NCBI GenBank assembly: GCA_963969345.1
Contig: OZ017766.1
Location: forward strand, 1,116,001-1,180,000
Direction of reading: 5' to 3'
Length of the DNA stretch: 64,000 nucleotides
Origin: Turbatrix aceti
Lineage: Eukaryota; Nematoda; Chromadorea; Rhabditida; Panagrolaimidae
This document shows positions 20,101 to 30,028 of this stretch, one piece after another (the stretch's first letter is position 1; each line of letters starts with the position of its first letter). Made by a program: the position numbers and the translations under genes. The notes below the pieces were generated by a model that saw only the letters and a list, made by a program, of their open reading frames with translations, was not told the DNA's origin and ran no database searches.

Positions 20101-22163
20101 CGGCGCGGTACAGGCAGGCCAGAACCTGCGGGCCAGGGTCCACCTGGTTGCGGGCGTTGTTCTGGAGGTGCCAGTTGTCGAGTGCCGAGCAGCGTTCGAC
20201 GGCTTCCTTGTGGCAGGAGTCGTAGAGCTGGGGATCGAGGGTCCAGTCCCGCGCCATGAAGTACTGCACCTCGACGAGACGCTTTTCGCACTCGTCAGAC
20301 ATGTCATCGGCGTCGAGGTGCCGCATCAGGCAGGAGAACGTGCCGGCCTCCGAGACGGCGTCCATCTTGCACTTGCCGTCGATGAGGGGTCGGCACGAGG
20401 CGTAGAGCACCTTGTCGACGCGGTAGTTGTTCGCGATGTCGGCGGCCTTGACGACCTGCTGGAGCGCGGCGAAGCACTGGGGCCCGATCTGGTATTTCTC
20501 GTTTCTCATCTGCGCGTGCTCCATGAGGCAGTGCATCGTCTTGCCCTGGACCTCGATGTCGCCATGCGGGGAGCAGAAGCCGTCGATCTCCTTCGCGCAC
20601 GCCATGACCAGCTCGGGAGACATGCGGAACTCCTGGATCATCAGGCCCCGGAAAGTTACGAGTTCGTGTGTGCATTGGGCCGAGTACGGCGCGAGCTTTG
20701 TCTGATCCGGCGGGAGGGGCTGGTTGTGGGAGAGCGCGTACTCCTGCTGCTTCTGCGTGTGCAGGCCGTTCTCCAGACAGAGCAGCAGCCAGGTCAGGTG
20801 AAAGTTCTGCGAGTTTCGGTACCCAGGCTGCAGCGCGCAGCCAGAAGCCTTCATTTCGGCCTCGCAGGCGTTGAGCAGCGGATGCGCAAGCTTGGCATCC
20901 TGCCCGATGAGTCCGGCGCGCTCGGCGAGCATCACACTGCACTCTGGCTCCATCAGCTTGTCGTCCTTGTGCTCGAGGAGACACTGGAAGACCTTGCCTT
21001 CGCCGGCCGGCACTTCCGAGCAGAAGCGCTCGCGATCGGCACGGCAAGCAAAGAAGAGCGGTCGGTCGAGGTGGAAGTCCTCCTGCTGGAGCTCGGCAAT
21101 ACGCATCACTTCGTGGCGGCAGTCCTCCGAGACCGAGCGAACGATTTCGGCTTGGGCAGGATCTTTGGGGATGTTTACCAGCTTTTGAACAAAGCACTCC
21201 ATCGTCGCGCCCTGCGAGTGGGGGACCTTGACATTCTGGTGCGCGGCCTGGCGAGTCAGGCTGCCACAGTTCAGCTGGGTAACGTAGACGCCGCATTGCT
21301 CGATGAAAGTGCCAACGAGACGGAAATCGGCGAAGGCAATGGATTCGACGCGAGCTACAACGATAATGATAAAAAATAGAAAAAATATTGAAAAGAAAAA
21401 TCAATTTTTTAAAAAAAGTATCGTAATTCGTAAAAAATGCCTCCAAATCAAATTGTAGGGAAAATTGAGAAAATTCGATTCCGTCAAAAACTTTTTAAAT
21501 TTTCAAATATCGTAAAAAGTTATAAAAAATAAGAAAAAATGATTTTTAGGTACAAAGATTGATCGTAAACAAAGCTCCCGCAATCGTAATCGAAATCAAT
21601 TTTAGTCTACTAGTGTCTTTTTTTAAATCCCGCAAAAGACTCACAAAGAAACTGGTAGCATTTCTCGTTCTTGTTAAGCTGGTGAAAGTGGTCCAGCATG
21701 CAGGAGAGGGCCCTGCCCTTGCCGGTCTCTTTGGCGCACTTGGCCATCGGCGCAAACTTGGCCATATCGGCTGCGCAGAACTGATTGAGAGCGGCGATGA
21801 AGCGGTCATCCTGAGTAAGAGCAACCTTGACCTCCCAGACAGCCTGTTCACAGGCCGGGGAGATGGTCTCGGTGTCGGAGTACCCCGCGTCCTGGAGGCA
21901 TTCAAGGACCGTGATGTCTGAAAGCTGATCCTTGGGCGTAGCGTCGACTTGCTTCTGGCAATACTTCCGGATATCCGCAGCACACTCGGCACGGTCGATG
22001 AGGTGGTTTATGCTTGCGCCGGGGGCTTGCTGTTGGCCATCCTGCTGACTGAGGGAAACTGAAATGACAAAAATTAAAAATCCCTTCAAAATGCAGAAAA
22101 ATGTGTTCAAATCCCACCTGGAAGGGATAACAACAGTACGGACAACCACAATGCGGTGCCCAT
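17133..22163 (-). CDS. GLG1: Golgi apparatus protein 1 (GLG1/ESL-1/CFR-1)
   Basis: Type I membrane sialoglycoprotein of the medial Golgi; in other animals it binds FGFs and E-selectin and affects secretion. Six exons on the minus strand join in phase: 22118-22163, 21645-22058, 19451-21354, 18810-18951, 18032-18760 and 17133-17416, giving 1172 residues, close to the 1179 of the human protein. It begins with a signal peptide (MGTALWLSVLLLSLP). It then has about sixteen Cys-rich GLG1 repeats with the pattern C-x3-A/D..F-C and C..CL, and one membrane segment near residue 1150 (GGAIVLLLLIGCC). The cytosolic tail GRCTKRTHHELKNR matches the conserved GRITKR..ELK.R tail. The start was chosen because only this small exon supplies a signal peptide in phase. 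The last intron contains a GTTCATGAAC repeat element. Confidence 0.96.
17544..17992. mobile_element. GTTCATGAAC palindrome-rich MITE in GLG1 intron 5
   Basis: The 161 bases from 17544 to 17704 (starting CAGGTATGGGTGAACGTTC) match 32657-32817 closely. They are dense in the 10-base palindrome GTTCATGAAC and its GTTCATGTTCG variants. A second cluster of the same words lies at 17880-17992 and may be the other end of one element. The CAGG start fits a hAT-type end; no target duplication could be identified. Confidence 0.6.
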
Positions 22164-22361
22164 GCTGGTAGCGTTGTTTACCTGAAGATAAAAAATATAA
22201 ATAATGGGTTAGAAAGATAGAAAAACGTCAAAGACCTTGGCGCGACACGTGTACAACGTCTCCTCCGCGACGACAACACTTGCTGAACCCAAGTCGCTAA
22301 GCTCGTACCGCGAGACGCATTTCGCAGCGCACGCTGCGCGCATTGCACTGCTGGTTCATGA
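22164..22361. promoter_or_regulatory. Upstream region of GLG1
   Basis: Includes a GC-rich stretch at 22230-22350. Read on the minus strand together with 22895-22939 it resembles a broken GLG1-like exon. No promoter motif is named. Confidence 0.35.
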
Positions 22362-22884
22362 CAGAGGTGGCCATCTGAAATTTCGGTCGGATGATCCGAT
22401 CCGCCATCCGATCCGAAATCCGAAGATTCGGATGATTCGATCCGTCATTCCGACGCTTCGGATTATCCGATCCGAGAATCCGATCGGATGGATCCGAACC
22501 ATCCGAGTTTCTGTGAAAAATTTTTGATTTTCCTATTTTGCAACGAAAATCGGATGAAAATAGTGCTCACATGATTCAACAATTTTTTAAAATAAAAATT
22601 CACTTTGAATATCAATTTTTGTCGTTTTGATTAGAGTTATTGAACGTTTTTCTAATTCAAAATTGTGTTGAAGACGTAATTTTGAGGCATTTTGGTACTA
22701 ATTTTTGTAGAAATTCATCCGGCATCCGAACGTTCGGATGATCCGATCCGAAATCCGATGATTCGGATAATCCGATCCGAAATCCGATGCGTCGGATGCT
22801 CCGATCCGAAACCTCGGATATCCGTCGGATGGCGTTTCTGATCCGTCGGATATCCGACGGATGATCCGTCGGATGCCACCTCTG
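22362..22884. mobile_element. hAT-type MITE built of CGGAT/ATCCG repeats
   Basis: The ends are CAGAGGTGGC and GCCACCTCTG, a 10-base terminal inverted repeat fitting the hAT YARNG pattern. Degenerate 8-base flanks GTTCATGA and GTTCAGGT agree at 6 of 8 positions. Both subterminal regions (22378-22512 and 22718-22870) are arrays of GGATGATCCGATCCG-like words that can fold back on each other. The middle is AT-rich. No coding capacity. Confidence 0.75.
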
Positions 22885-22894
22885 GTTCAGGTCC

Positions 22895-22939
22895 TGAGAG
22901 CGGCGATGAAGCGGTCATCCTGAGTAAGAGCAACCTTGA
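22895..22939 (-). repeat. 45-base copy of GLG1 exon 2
   Basis: Identical over 45 bases to 21786-21830 within GLG1 exon 2. Read on the minus strand it encodes KVALTQDDRFIAALR-like residues in the same frame as the parent. It lies about 0.7 kb upstream of the gene and just outside the MITE at 22362-22884. Confidence 0.9.
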
Positions 22940-23465
22940 ACTTCAGGGTTCATTTTTTTGCACGACGCCGAAAATTGCTGGCATTTCCTTGGGATCAGGT
23001 TTGTGAATTTCATTTTCCAAAATAAAAAAGGGCTCATTTAAAAAAACAACAAAAAATCGTATTTTTTTGGTTCAATTTTTCATTACTTCCAAAAAATCGT
23101 TATTTGCCGAATGAAATAAAAGCATGCGCCTGGGGCTTAATTTTGTGCCAAAGGACGGATATACTGATCAATTGCCTTCATTAAACCGAGATGGTGCAAG
23201 CAGCCAATGACCAGTATTGAGTGACCAACGGGCCCGTAAAGTGAATGACTCACACCAAAAGTAGGAGCGTAGGATTGAAGGGGACAATGATGGGGTGCAG
23301 ATCGAGGACTCTTGCAACAGCGAACAACACAGGTGAGAGGGAGATATTTATGTGCGAGATGTTTGTCATAAACGTTTTTGAGGCGCACTTACGATGGAAT
23401 ATGGCCATTTGAATTTTTGGGAAGCATTTGAAAAACAGTTTTATTTATATTGGCTATTAGACATT
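22940..23465. other. Spacer, no gene accepted
   Basis: AT-rich. A minus-strand frame at 23137-23388 has some coding look but no recognised family and no supported splice partners. Confidence 0.4.
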
Positions 23466-23469
23466 TTAA

Positions 23470-24544
23470 GACCCACTCTGTGAGCTTTTTTATTAGTAAG
23501 GTGGAGCGTCCGACACAGGCATTTTACACCTTCCGATGTTTTGTGCCATAATTGTAGGCATCTATGGGGAGGGTCCAAATACCCATATCAAAATTTTTTT
23601 AGAAGCCGGATTCTGGAGCTACGGCTTCTGGAAGCTTTCGACGTCAAATTTTCAAATAGCTTCAAAAATTCTGATTTTTGGTATACAGGGGTATCTTGGC
23701 ACGAGAAATCGACTGGTGTATTTAGTTTTCTCAAAAAACATCTGACTTTTTTGAAAAAATGTGATTTCTGGTTTTTCCGCCCGTTTTTGTCCGTTGCCTG
23801 GCTCCAGCATACGTATTTTGCCCGATGCGGCCGTTTTCACAATTAATTCTAACAGCACATATTGTTATCTCTCTCAGGAAGTCAAAAAAACAATTTATTT
23901 CGATCATTATTTTTTGTTTCGAATTTTTTTTTGCCGCCAACTCGAGCAAAAACGGGTGAAAAAACGCACAGATTTACGTCTCTGTGCCTGCTCTTCGTGC
24001 GCGCAACATGCGAGTGCGCGCCGTGCTGCAGCGCATGCATGGCGCACACCACTTTCTCACTTTTTTCACCCGTTTTTGCTTGAGTTGGCGGCATAAAAAA
24101 ATTCTAAACAAAAAATAATGATCGAAATAAATTGTTTTTTTGACTTCCTGAGAGAGATAACAATATGTGCTGTTAGAATTAACTGTGAAAACGGCCGCAA
24201 CGGGCAAAATACGTATGCTGGAGCCAAGCAACGGACAAAAACGGGCGGAAAAACCAGAAATCACATTTTTTCAAAAAAGTCAGATGTTTTTTGAGAAAAC
24301 TAAATACACCAGTCGATTTCTCGTGCCAAGATACCCCTGTATACCAAAAATCAGAATTTTTGAAGCATTTTGAAAATTTGACATCGAAAGCTTCCAGAAG
24401 CCGTAGCTCCAGAATCCGGCTTCTAAAAAAATTTTGATATGGGTATTTGGACCCTCCCCATAGATGCCTACAATTATGGCACAAAACATTGGAAGGTGTA
24501 AAATGCCTGTGTCGTCGGAAATAAATCGGCTCGCAGAGTGGGTC
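23470..24544. mobile_element. Palindromic TTAA-flanked element 2
   Basis: A 1075-base foldback with borders GACCCACTCTGTGAGC and GCTCGCAGAGTGGGTC, each flanked directly by TTAA (23466-23469 and 24545-24548). The arms of about 480 bases are nearly perfect complements and carry the family core (GCCGGATTCTGGAGCTACGG, CAGGGGTATCTTGGCACGAG). The short loop around 23990-24030 is rich in GCGCGCAACATGCGAG-like sequence. No open frame of transposase type. Confidence 0.93.
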
Positions 24545-24548
24545 TTAA

Positions 24549-25410
24549 TGTTATTAAAAATTCACTTTAAAAAACCACAAAATTAGGCATGGAAGAAGCA
24601 AAAGTTGTTTGTTGATGCTCGAAAAGACAGTCCACTGAACTTGTTCTGACAATCCCGTGGTTGACGCACTGCCTTCGGAGCGTCAATAACACATACACCT
24701 GTTTTTTTACCTTTTGGTGTTGAATCGGTGAAATTTATAGGATCGACAATTTTGTGCGCGTTTAGCAACAAATTGCGATCAACACGTGCGGATTTTTTTT
24801 TAAATTTTATTGATGTTTTTAAAAATTTATTCCCTCAAAATTTTTCACTCAATATTTTTTTGCATCCTAAAAAGACTTCGAAATCACAAAAACAAATACA
24901 GCATTTGTTGAATTCAGTTTGCAATAATGGATTGCGCCTAAAGCTGGAGCGATGTATCATTTATTCAAAAATAAGATCCTACATGACGAACGAACGCGCA
25001 ATCGCAAAAGGCGATGAATATGACCTACTCATCCTCTTCGCGCACTCTTTTTATGTTTTTGTGTATTTAACATCGCACCTGGTATGTCACAAATCAGTTT
25101 GACGTGTCTTCAGTATGTCATTGATTTTTTTGTTGCATTTATTCATCGTTTATCGATTCATATCTGTGTCGTGGATTTAACACAGCGAACGACTCAAGTT
25201 GAGATACGTCACAGCACAAGTCTGTTTCGATTGTGAGTGAAATTTTGAACACATCAGGTTTAGGCGATTGACCCAGTTTAATCCACCCCACATTTATCCC
25301 CATGTTTGCTCTGTTTGTGTACACCATGCATTTATTTTTTGTTTTTATTAAATGGCATCATGTCAGGATACATTTTTTATACACGTGTTTTTTGGTTGTA
25401 CTAATGATGG
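24549..25410. other. Intergenic spacer and 3' region of the ABCG8-like gene
   Basis: AT-rich. A minus-strand frame at 24583-24771 looks weakly coding (it contains KIVDPINFTDSTPKGKKTG) but has no recognised family or start; it may be a transposon fragment. Nothing else is supported. Confidence 0.4.
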
Positions 25411-28400
25411 TCAGCTTGACCTTCCGCTGGACGTGTCACTCGGTCTTCTTCTGATTGATCCAAAGACAAGGAAGCCAACGAAGATGACCAGACTCGTGAA
25501 GCCTAGGATGGGCCAGAGAAGAAGACCAGTGGAAAAGGGCACTTCGAACCCGGAGAACGCCAGCGCTTGGCTGCCGGAGGTTCTGAGACACTTTTTGAGG
25601 GTCAGCACTGGCACCTGAAAATACGAACATTTATACCACTGTTTACCAATGGATAAACATACCGCCAGCTTCGTTGCGACAACAGGTTTTCTTAAGCAAT
25701 CTATCTGGAGCTCCGGCCTGACGGGTATGCCTCCAATGAATGCTTCAACGACATTGAAAATGATAGATCTACTTCCGCTGAGGTAGACAAGCTCGAGGAG
25801 GTTTCCGGTCAGGAGATGCGTCGGATTCCAGTTTTGTAATTCGGCGCCCAGAGGCTTGATTTGGTCGTCGGCATGAACGATGAAACCCGATGTCATGAGT
25901 TGCACGACGAAGAACAGAGCCACTCCAATGGCGCCGTTTAGCCTCGACTTGAACGCGAACGCAAAAAGCCATGCGGTGTAACGGTACAGCATGACGTTGA
26001 TCATGACATAGAGCGTGAAGGCTGCAAGCGCAGCTTGGCTGTTCTCGATGATGGGATTCAGGCGTACAAGGAAGTACGCAGGCGTCGAAAGTGAAATCGA
26101 AGCGAAGACCGCGAACGGTACGTCAAAGGCCACCTTAGCAAGTACGTAAACGGGCGTTGACGCGGATCGACTCTTTCTATCATGCTCAACCAGAGTTCTG
26201 TCTTCATGAATTCTGGATTGGCCTATGAATGCCAACATGACTGCTGCGATCCACATGATCGCCGCGAAAAAGCCTTCACGGTCATCGATACCGGATCGAC
26301 GGTCTCTAGGGATGTCAAAGAAGACGAATCCGAGAAAAAGGGACATGATGACCGCAAAGATTAGCTCAAAAAGCCTAGGCCATGGATCGTTGAAAAAAAG
26401 GGTCCAGAATCGGGAATACACGAGAATGAGCTTTCTCACTGCCGACGGCATTCCTAACTTAGGGGATATAATGCCTGGTGCAGGAATTGTCAGACTCGGT
26501 TTTTTGACTTGCCAGATGTCGGCCAGGGTACGGATTCGAAGCATGGATTCACCCGCAGATTCACGGGTCAGCAAGTCATGGGTCACGAGATCGACTGAAA
26601 GTTATTCTGAGTAATCGGGGATTTTGTCTAGGCTCACAACAAACCGTAATAATCACAGGGGTTTTTAAAGGCTGGTAGAGTGTAGCCAATGGATTCAAAG
26701 TACTCCACCATTGATGAAGTCTCTCCAAAGTAAATAATTTTACCCGCTGACATTATTGCAGCTAAAAAGCAAAATTAAAAATTCCATTGATACACAGAAA
26801 CATACTTTTTCTAAACATAGTGAGCAGTTCCATCGTTGGAGGAACGGTGGCGATGATGACGACACGGTTGAATCTCTGCGCCCAGTCTCTAACGTAGTCG
26901 ATGACGAAGGCCGCATCATAGAGATCCATGTCGTACAGAATGTTGTCACAGACGAGAATATCCGTATCGAGAACCATTTTTGCCGCCAACCTGAGTCGTT
27001 GTTGTTCTGTTCGACTCAGGTTCTTACAGAGGCGGCTTTTAAGAGGGATCAATGCGAGGCCGTGTAGAAGCTGGTCAATAAGCCTTTTCCGAGGCACCGC
27101 GTTTGTTGCCGGTCGGAGGAAACGTGTATAGTAGTCTATGTACTCATAGGCAGTCAGGTATGTTGGCAGGGGCTCGGTGGAAACAAAGGCGACCCGGTCT
27201 ACGAATTGATTGAGCCTAAGTAGGCGACCGTTGATCTCGATTGTTCCCCTCGCGGCTCCGGGTGGCGGATCACAGCCCGATAACAGCGACAACAGGCATC
27301 TGATCTCGACTTCAGAAGTATACATGATGGCAAGAGTGTCACCCCCAAATAGCTCAAAAGTAACGTTGTGGAGGATTGGTATGGGCAAATTGGAACGGAG
27401 CATAATCTTGTCGAAACCCGATCGGCGATCCGCGACAAATGCCAAGTCGATGATCCTGACGTGAGGTGAGCCGAGACCGACCGGCTCAAAGTCACTCGCT
27501 TTTGCGTACTTTAAAAAATTGAATTCATTTGAGGGCTGTCTAAATAGGTCGATGTTGCTGAAATAGTGTCCACCGTGATGACGCCGTGACTGGAAGAAGC
27601 CACCGCTGAGAACGTCGTCGCTCTGCATCTCGTCTTCGGTGACAGAATTTGCCGAATCTGTCGAGGAAATAGTCGGCATGACGAGCACTTTTTGAAGGAT
27701 ATCATGCCCTCTTGGAAGCTCAAATGCGCCTTGACGGAGGTCCCAATCTGACCGTGAAAACTGCCGCATCGGGAGGTTTGACATTCCCTCACCAACGCCT
27801 CCAGAAACAGCTTTGACTCCGAGTTTGGGGCGATTGAGTGACCGAAACCTGCTGTTACTCGAAGGGGGAATTTGACGTAGGAAGTCACCATTGGGCAGGT
27901 AACGAGACGAAGACGCAGATGGAAGGGCGTTGGTCGAGATGTGCCGTGGCTGCTGGTGCCCAAAGCCTTCATGCTTGCGCTGCAACTTGGACGAGTTCAT
28001 TGCAGACCGCGACGACTCGCCATTCGATGATGACGATAGTAGCGCAGATTCGTCTTCCTGAAATGACGAACAGTTTTGTTGTTTATCGATGGTTAACTAC
28101 GTCCTTCCGGGGGAACGGATCCATAAACTGAAGGCCATGACAAGTTGTCATTTTTCTAATTCAAAAAATACAAGAAACTTGTTTCCATAATGATAGACCT
28201 TAAAAACTTTTTTCTATTATGGGGGTTTTTAACCTTTCTAAAGTGTCTCTGACGTTTCAAAACATAGAAACAGAAAATAAAAACGCAGTTACGATACTTC
28301 ATGGCCAATAATGCTTATAACAGACGAAAAAATTATACAGTATTTTTTTAATCAAACGGCCATTTCCTGTCAAATTAAAGCTTTCTGGCCAGCGACTGGT

Positions 28401-29115
28401 TTAGATCAAAATCGAAAATCATCCAGCATATTGCTTATCGCCGGTTTGAAAGAGCCAGAAAAAAACGTTTCTTAGGCTAATTTTTCTTATGTTATGTTAA
28501 CTATAGTTATGTGCAGTTTGTGCAATGCTTATTCAATGGAACTTGAAAAAAGCTTCGTCGTTTGTCAGGGACAATCCGATGTCATTGAAGCAAAAATAGG
28601 AAAAAAATAACGATCGACAGACAGGCTACCGCTCTGGAAGCGAGTCGAGTCGGTTCAGAAAAGACAGCATGGAGTGTGACAAACGGCGGCGGCGGCGGCG
28701 TCGTCTACGCGGTGGCGGTGGTGGTGACGGCTCGTTCGTTGACTTGTACACATCCTCTCCAAAAAGGAGGACAACTACTATGTATACAGGGCGAAAGTGT
28801 TTTCCTCTAGCCGCTGTTCACGATCACCGCCACGCAGCACTCCGACCACCATCCATGGAGAAGGATGGCGGTCAATCAAAAAGGATTTTTGTAAGAAAAA
28901 CGCGGCGGTGAAATACCCCATTAGTCTTTGTTTCGCAGTCGCTGTTTTTTGCCTCCAAAAAACAAAAAGACGACAAAAAAACTTACGTCTTCTCGGACGA
29001 CGGATAACAACTGATCTGTCAGAAAATTCTTTCTCAGCGCTGTCAGTTGCTGGAGTTCGAAGCGTGAGATGCCGTACGTCGGTCCGACTGCCGGCATGTG
29101 ATGAGCGTGGATCAT
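25411..29115 (-). CDS. ABCG half-transporter, ABCG8-like, degenerate nucleotide-binding domain
   Basis: Half-transporter of the ABCG (White) family: nucleotide-binding domain first, then six membrane segments. Minus-strand exons 28987-29115, 26806-28057, 26645-26761, 25663-26594 and 25411-25614 join in phase to 877 residues. The first ~220 residues are a low-complexity extension absent from typical members. The ATP site is degenerate: the Walker A position reads GGDTLAIMYTSEVEIRC (no GxxxxGKS), the signature position LSRTEQQRL, and Walker B ILVCDNILYDMD (Glu replaced by Asn). The post-NBD segment GKIIYFGETSSMVEYFESIG and the membrane domain are well kept, which argues for a functional partner in a heterodimer rather than a pseudogene. 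It lies head to head with the ABCG5-like gene at 30029. The exon containing 29115 is open upstream to an acceptor, so a further 5' exon is possible. Confidence 0.85.
28061..28986. other. Intron 1 of ABCG8-like gene with GC-rich plus-strand frame
   Basis: Mostly AT-rich, but 28620-28915 is GC-rich and holds a plus-strand frame starting at 28669 with Arg-rich and Gly-rich runs (from CGGCGGCGG and GGTGGCGGTGG repeats) that ends near a GTAAGA site. It could be a 5' exon of the plus-strand ABCG gene, a simple repeat, or unrelated. Confidence 0.3.
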
Positions 29116-30028
29116 TGTAGTTGCTCTATTTTTTGTACTGAAAACAAGAGCTCCGGATATATCGGATGTGGTCGTAAAGAGAAAAAACTCTGAAATACAA
29201 CCGTTCGTACACGCGCCACCGCGGCTTGAAACAAAAACGCGGTTTTAATGAGTGCCATCGATGATGTCCTTTTCTGCGTTGAGGCAAGGCCATGTCTGTC
29301 GATGACCAACCACTCAGTCCGCTATAATTTGCATCGCGCACCTTTATACTATCCAAATAAATAAGTGGATGTCGTGCCATCGTTGCCGTTGTTCGACCGA
29401 TTGGCACCTGCTGCAGGAAAAAACGCGCGGGATGCTGCTACCTGCCTTTCTGCCGACACCGCGCGTCCCCTTCCTGAACAGGTCATAGATGGTCAACTGC
29501 GGCACCTGATCGCAATCACATAGGTAAGGTAAGCGGGCATCACACCGGATTTTACCAGAAAAAAATTTCAAACTAGTTTTTTTCTTTTTTATAGAAAAAG
29601 CTAAAAAATAATTTTGTTTTCTATGCAATAGACAGAATATTCTACAGGTAGCATAATCTAAAGGCTATTTTGATGATCTGGAAGGATGACATTATCGAGG
29701 TCATTTTTTCGATTGTTCCTTGCTTTGCGAGAGGGCGGTCGAGTTCCCGCGTGTCATTATGGTTTTTCTCGATCCATCCTATAGGATGCTCATACATTGA
29801 CTTCGTTTTCTTTTTACGCTTATTTTTCTATCCCCTCACAAAAATTATGTTTGTCCTTGCCAAGTGCAATGCGGTTGTCTCCAAGGTCTCCGAACGCGGA
29901 CGGCGTTCACCTTGACAAAATACCCATGAATAGATAAATGATGAAGCTGCTTCTTTTATTGTGTTCCACGTGCTTCATTTTTTATCTCGCTTGATCTTCA
30001 TACAGTACAAAGTGCTCTTCAGACACCA
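29116..30028. promoter_or_regulatory. Shared intergenic region of the divergent ABCG pair
   Basis: About 0.9 kb between the two divergent starts. It probably carries both promoters, and the region 29350-29550 has a coding-like look on the minus strand (upstream exon of the ABCG8-like gene or chance). No core promoter motif could be defended. Confidence 0.45.

Noticed and set aside
19457..21379. 640-codon plus-strand open frame
   Set aside because: It lies exactly antisense to GLG1 exon 3, has Val/Leu/Arg-biased composition typical of a mirror frame, and no homology. The minus-strand gene explains the openness.
23137..23388. 83-codon minus-strand frame with receptor-like hydrophobic stretches
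   Set aside because: No recognised family, no supported exon partners; an alternative frame with a GTGAGT donor is equally plausible. Left as spacer.
24583..24771. Short minus-strand frame with KGKKTGVCVIDAPKA
   Set aside because: Looks weakly coding but has no start context, no partner exons and no family I can name.
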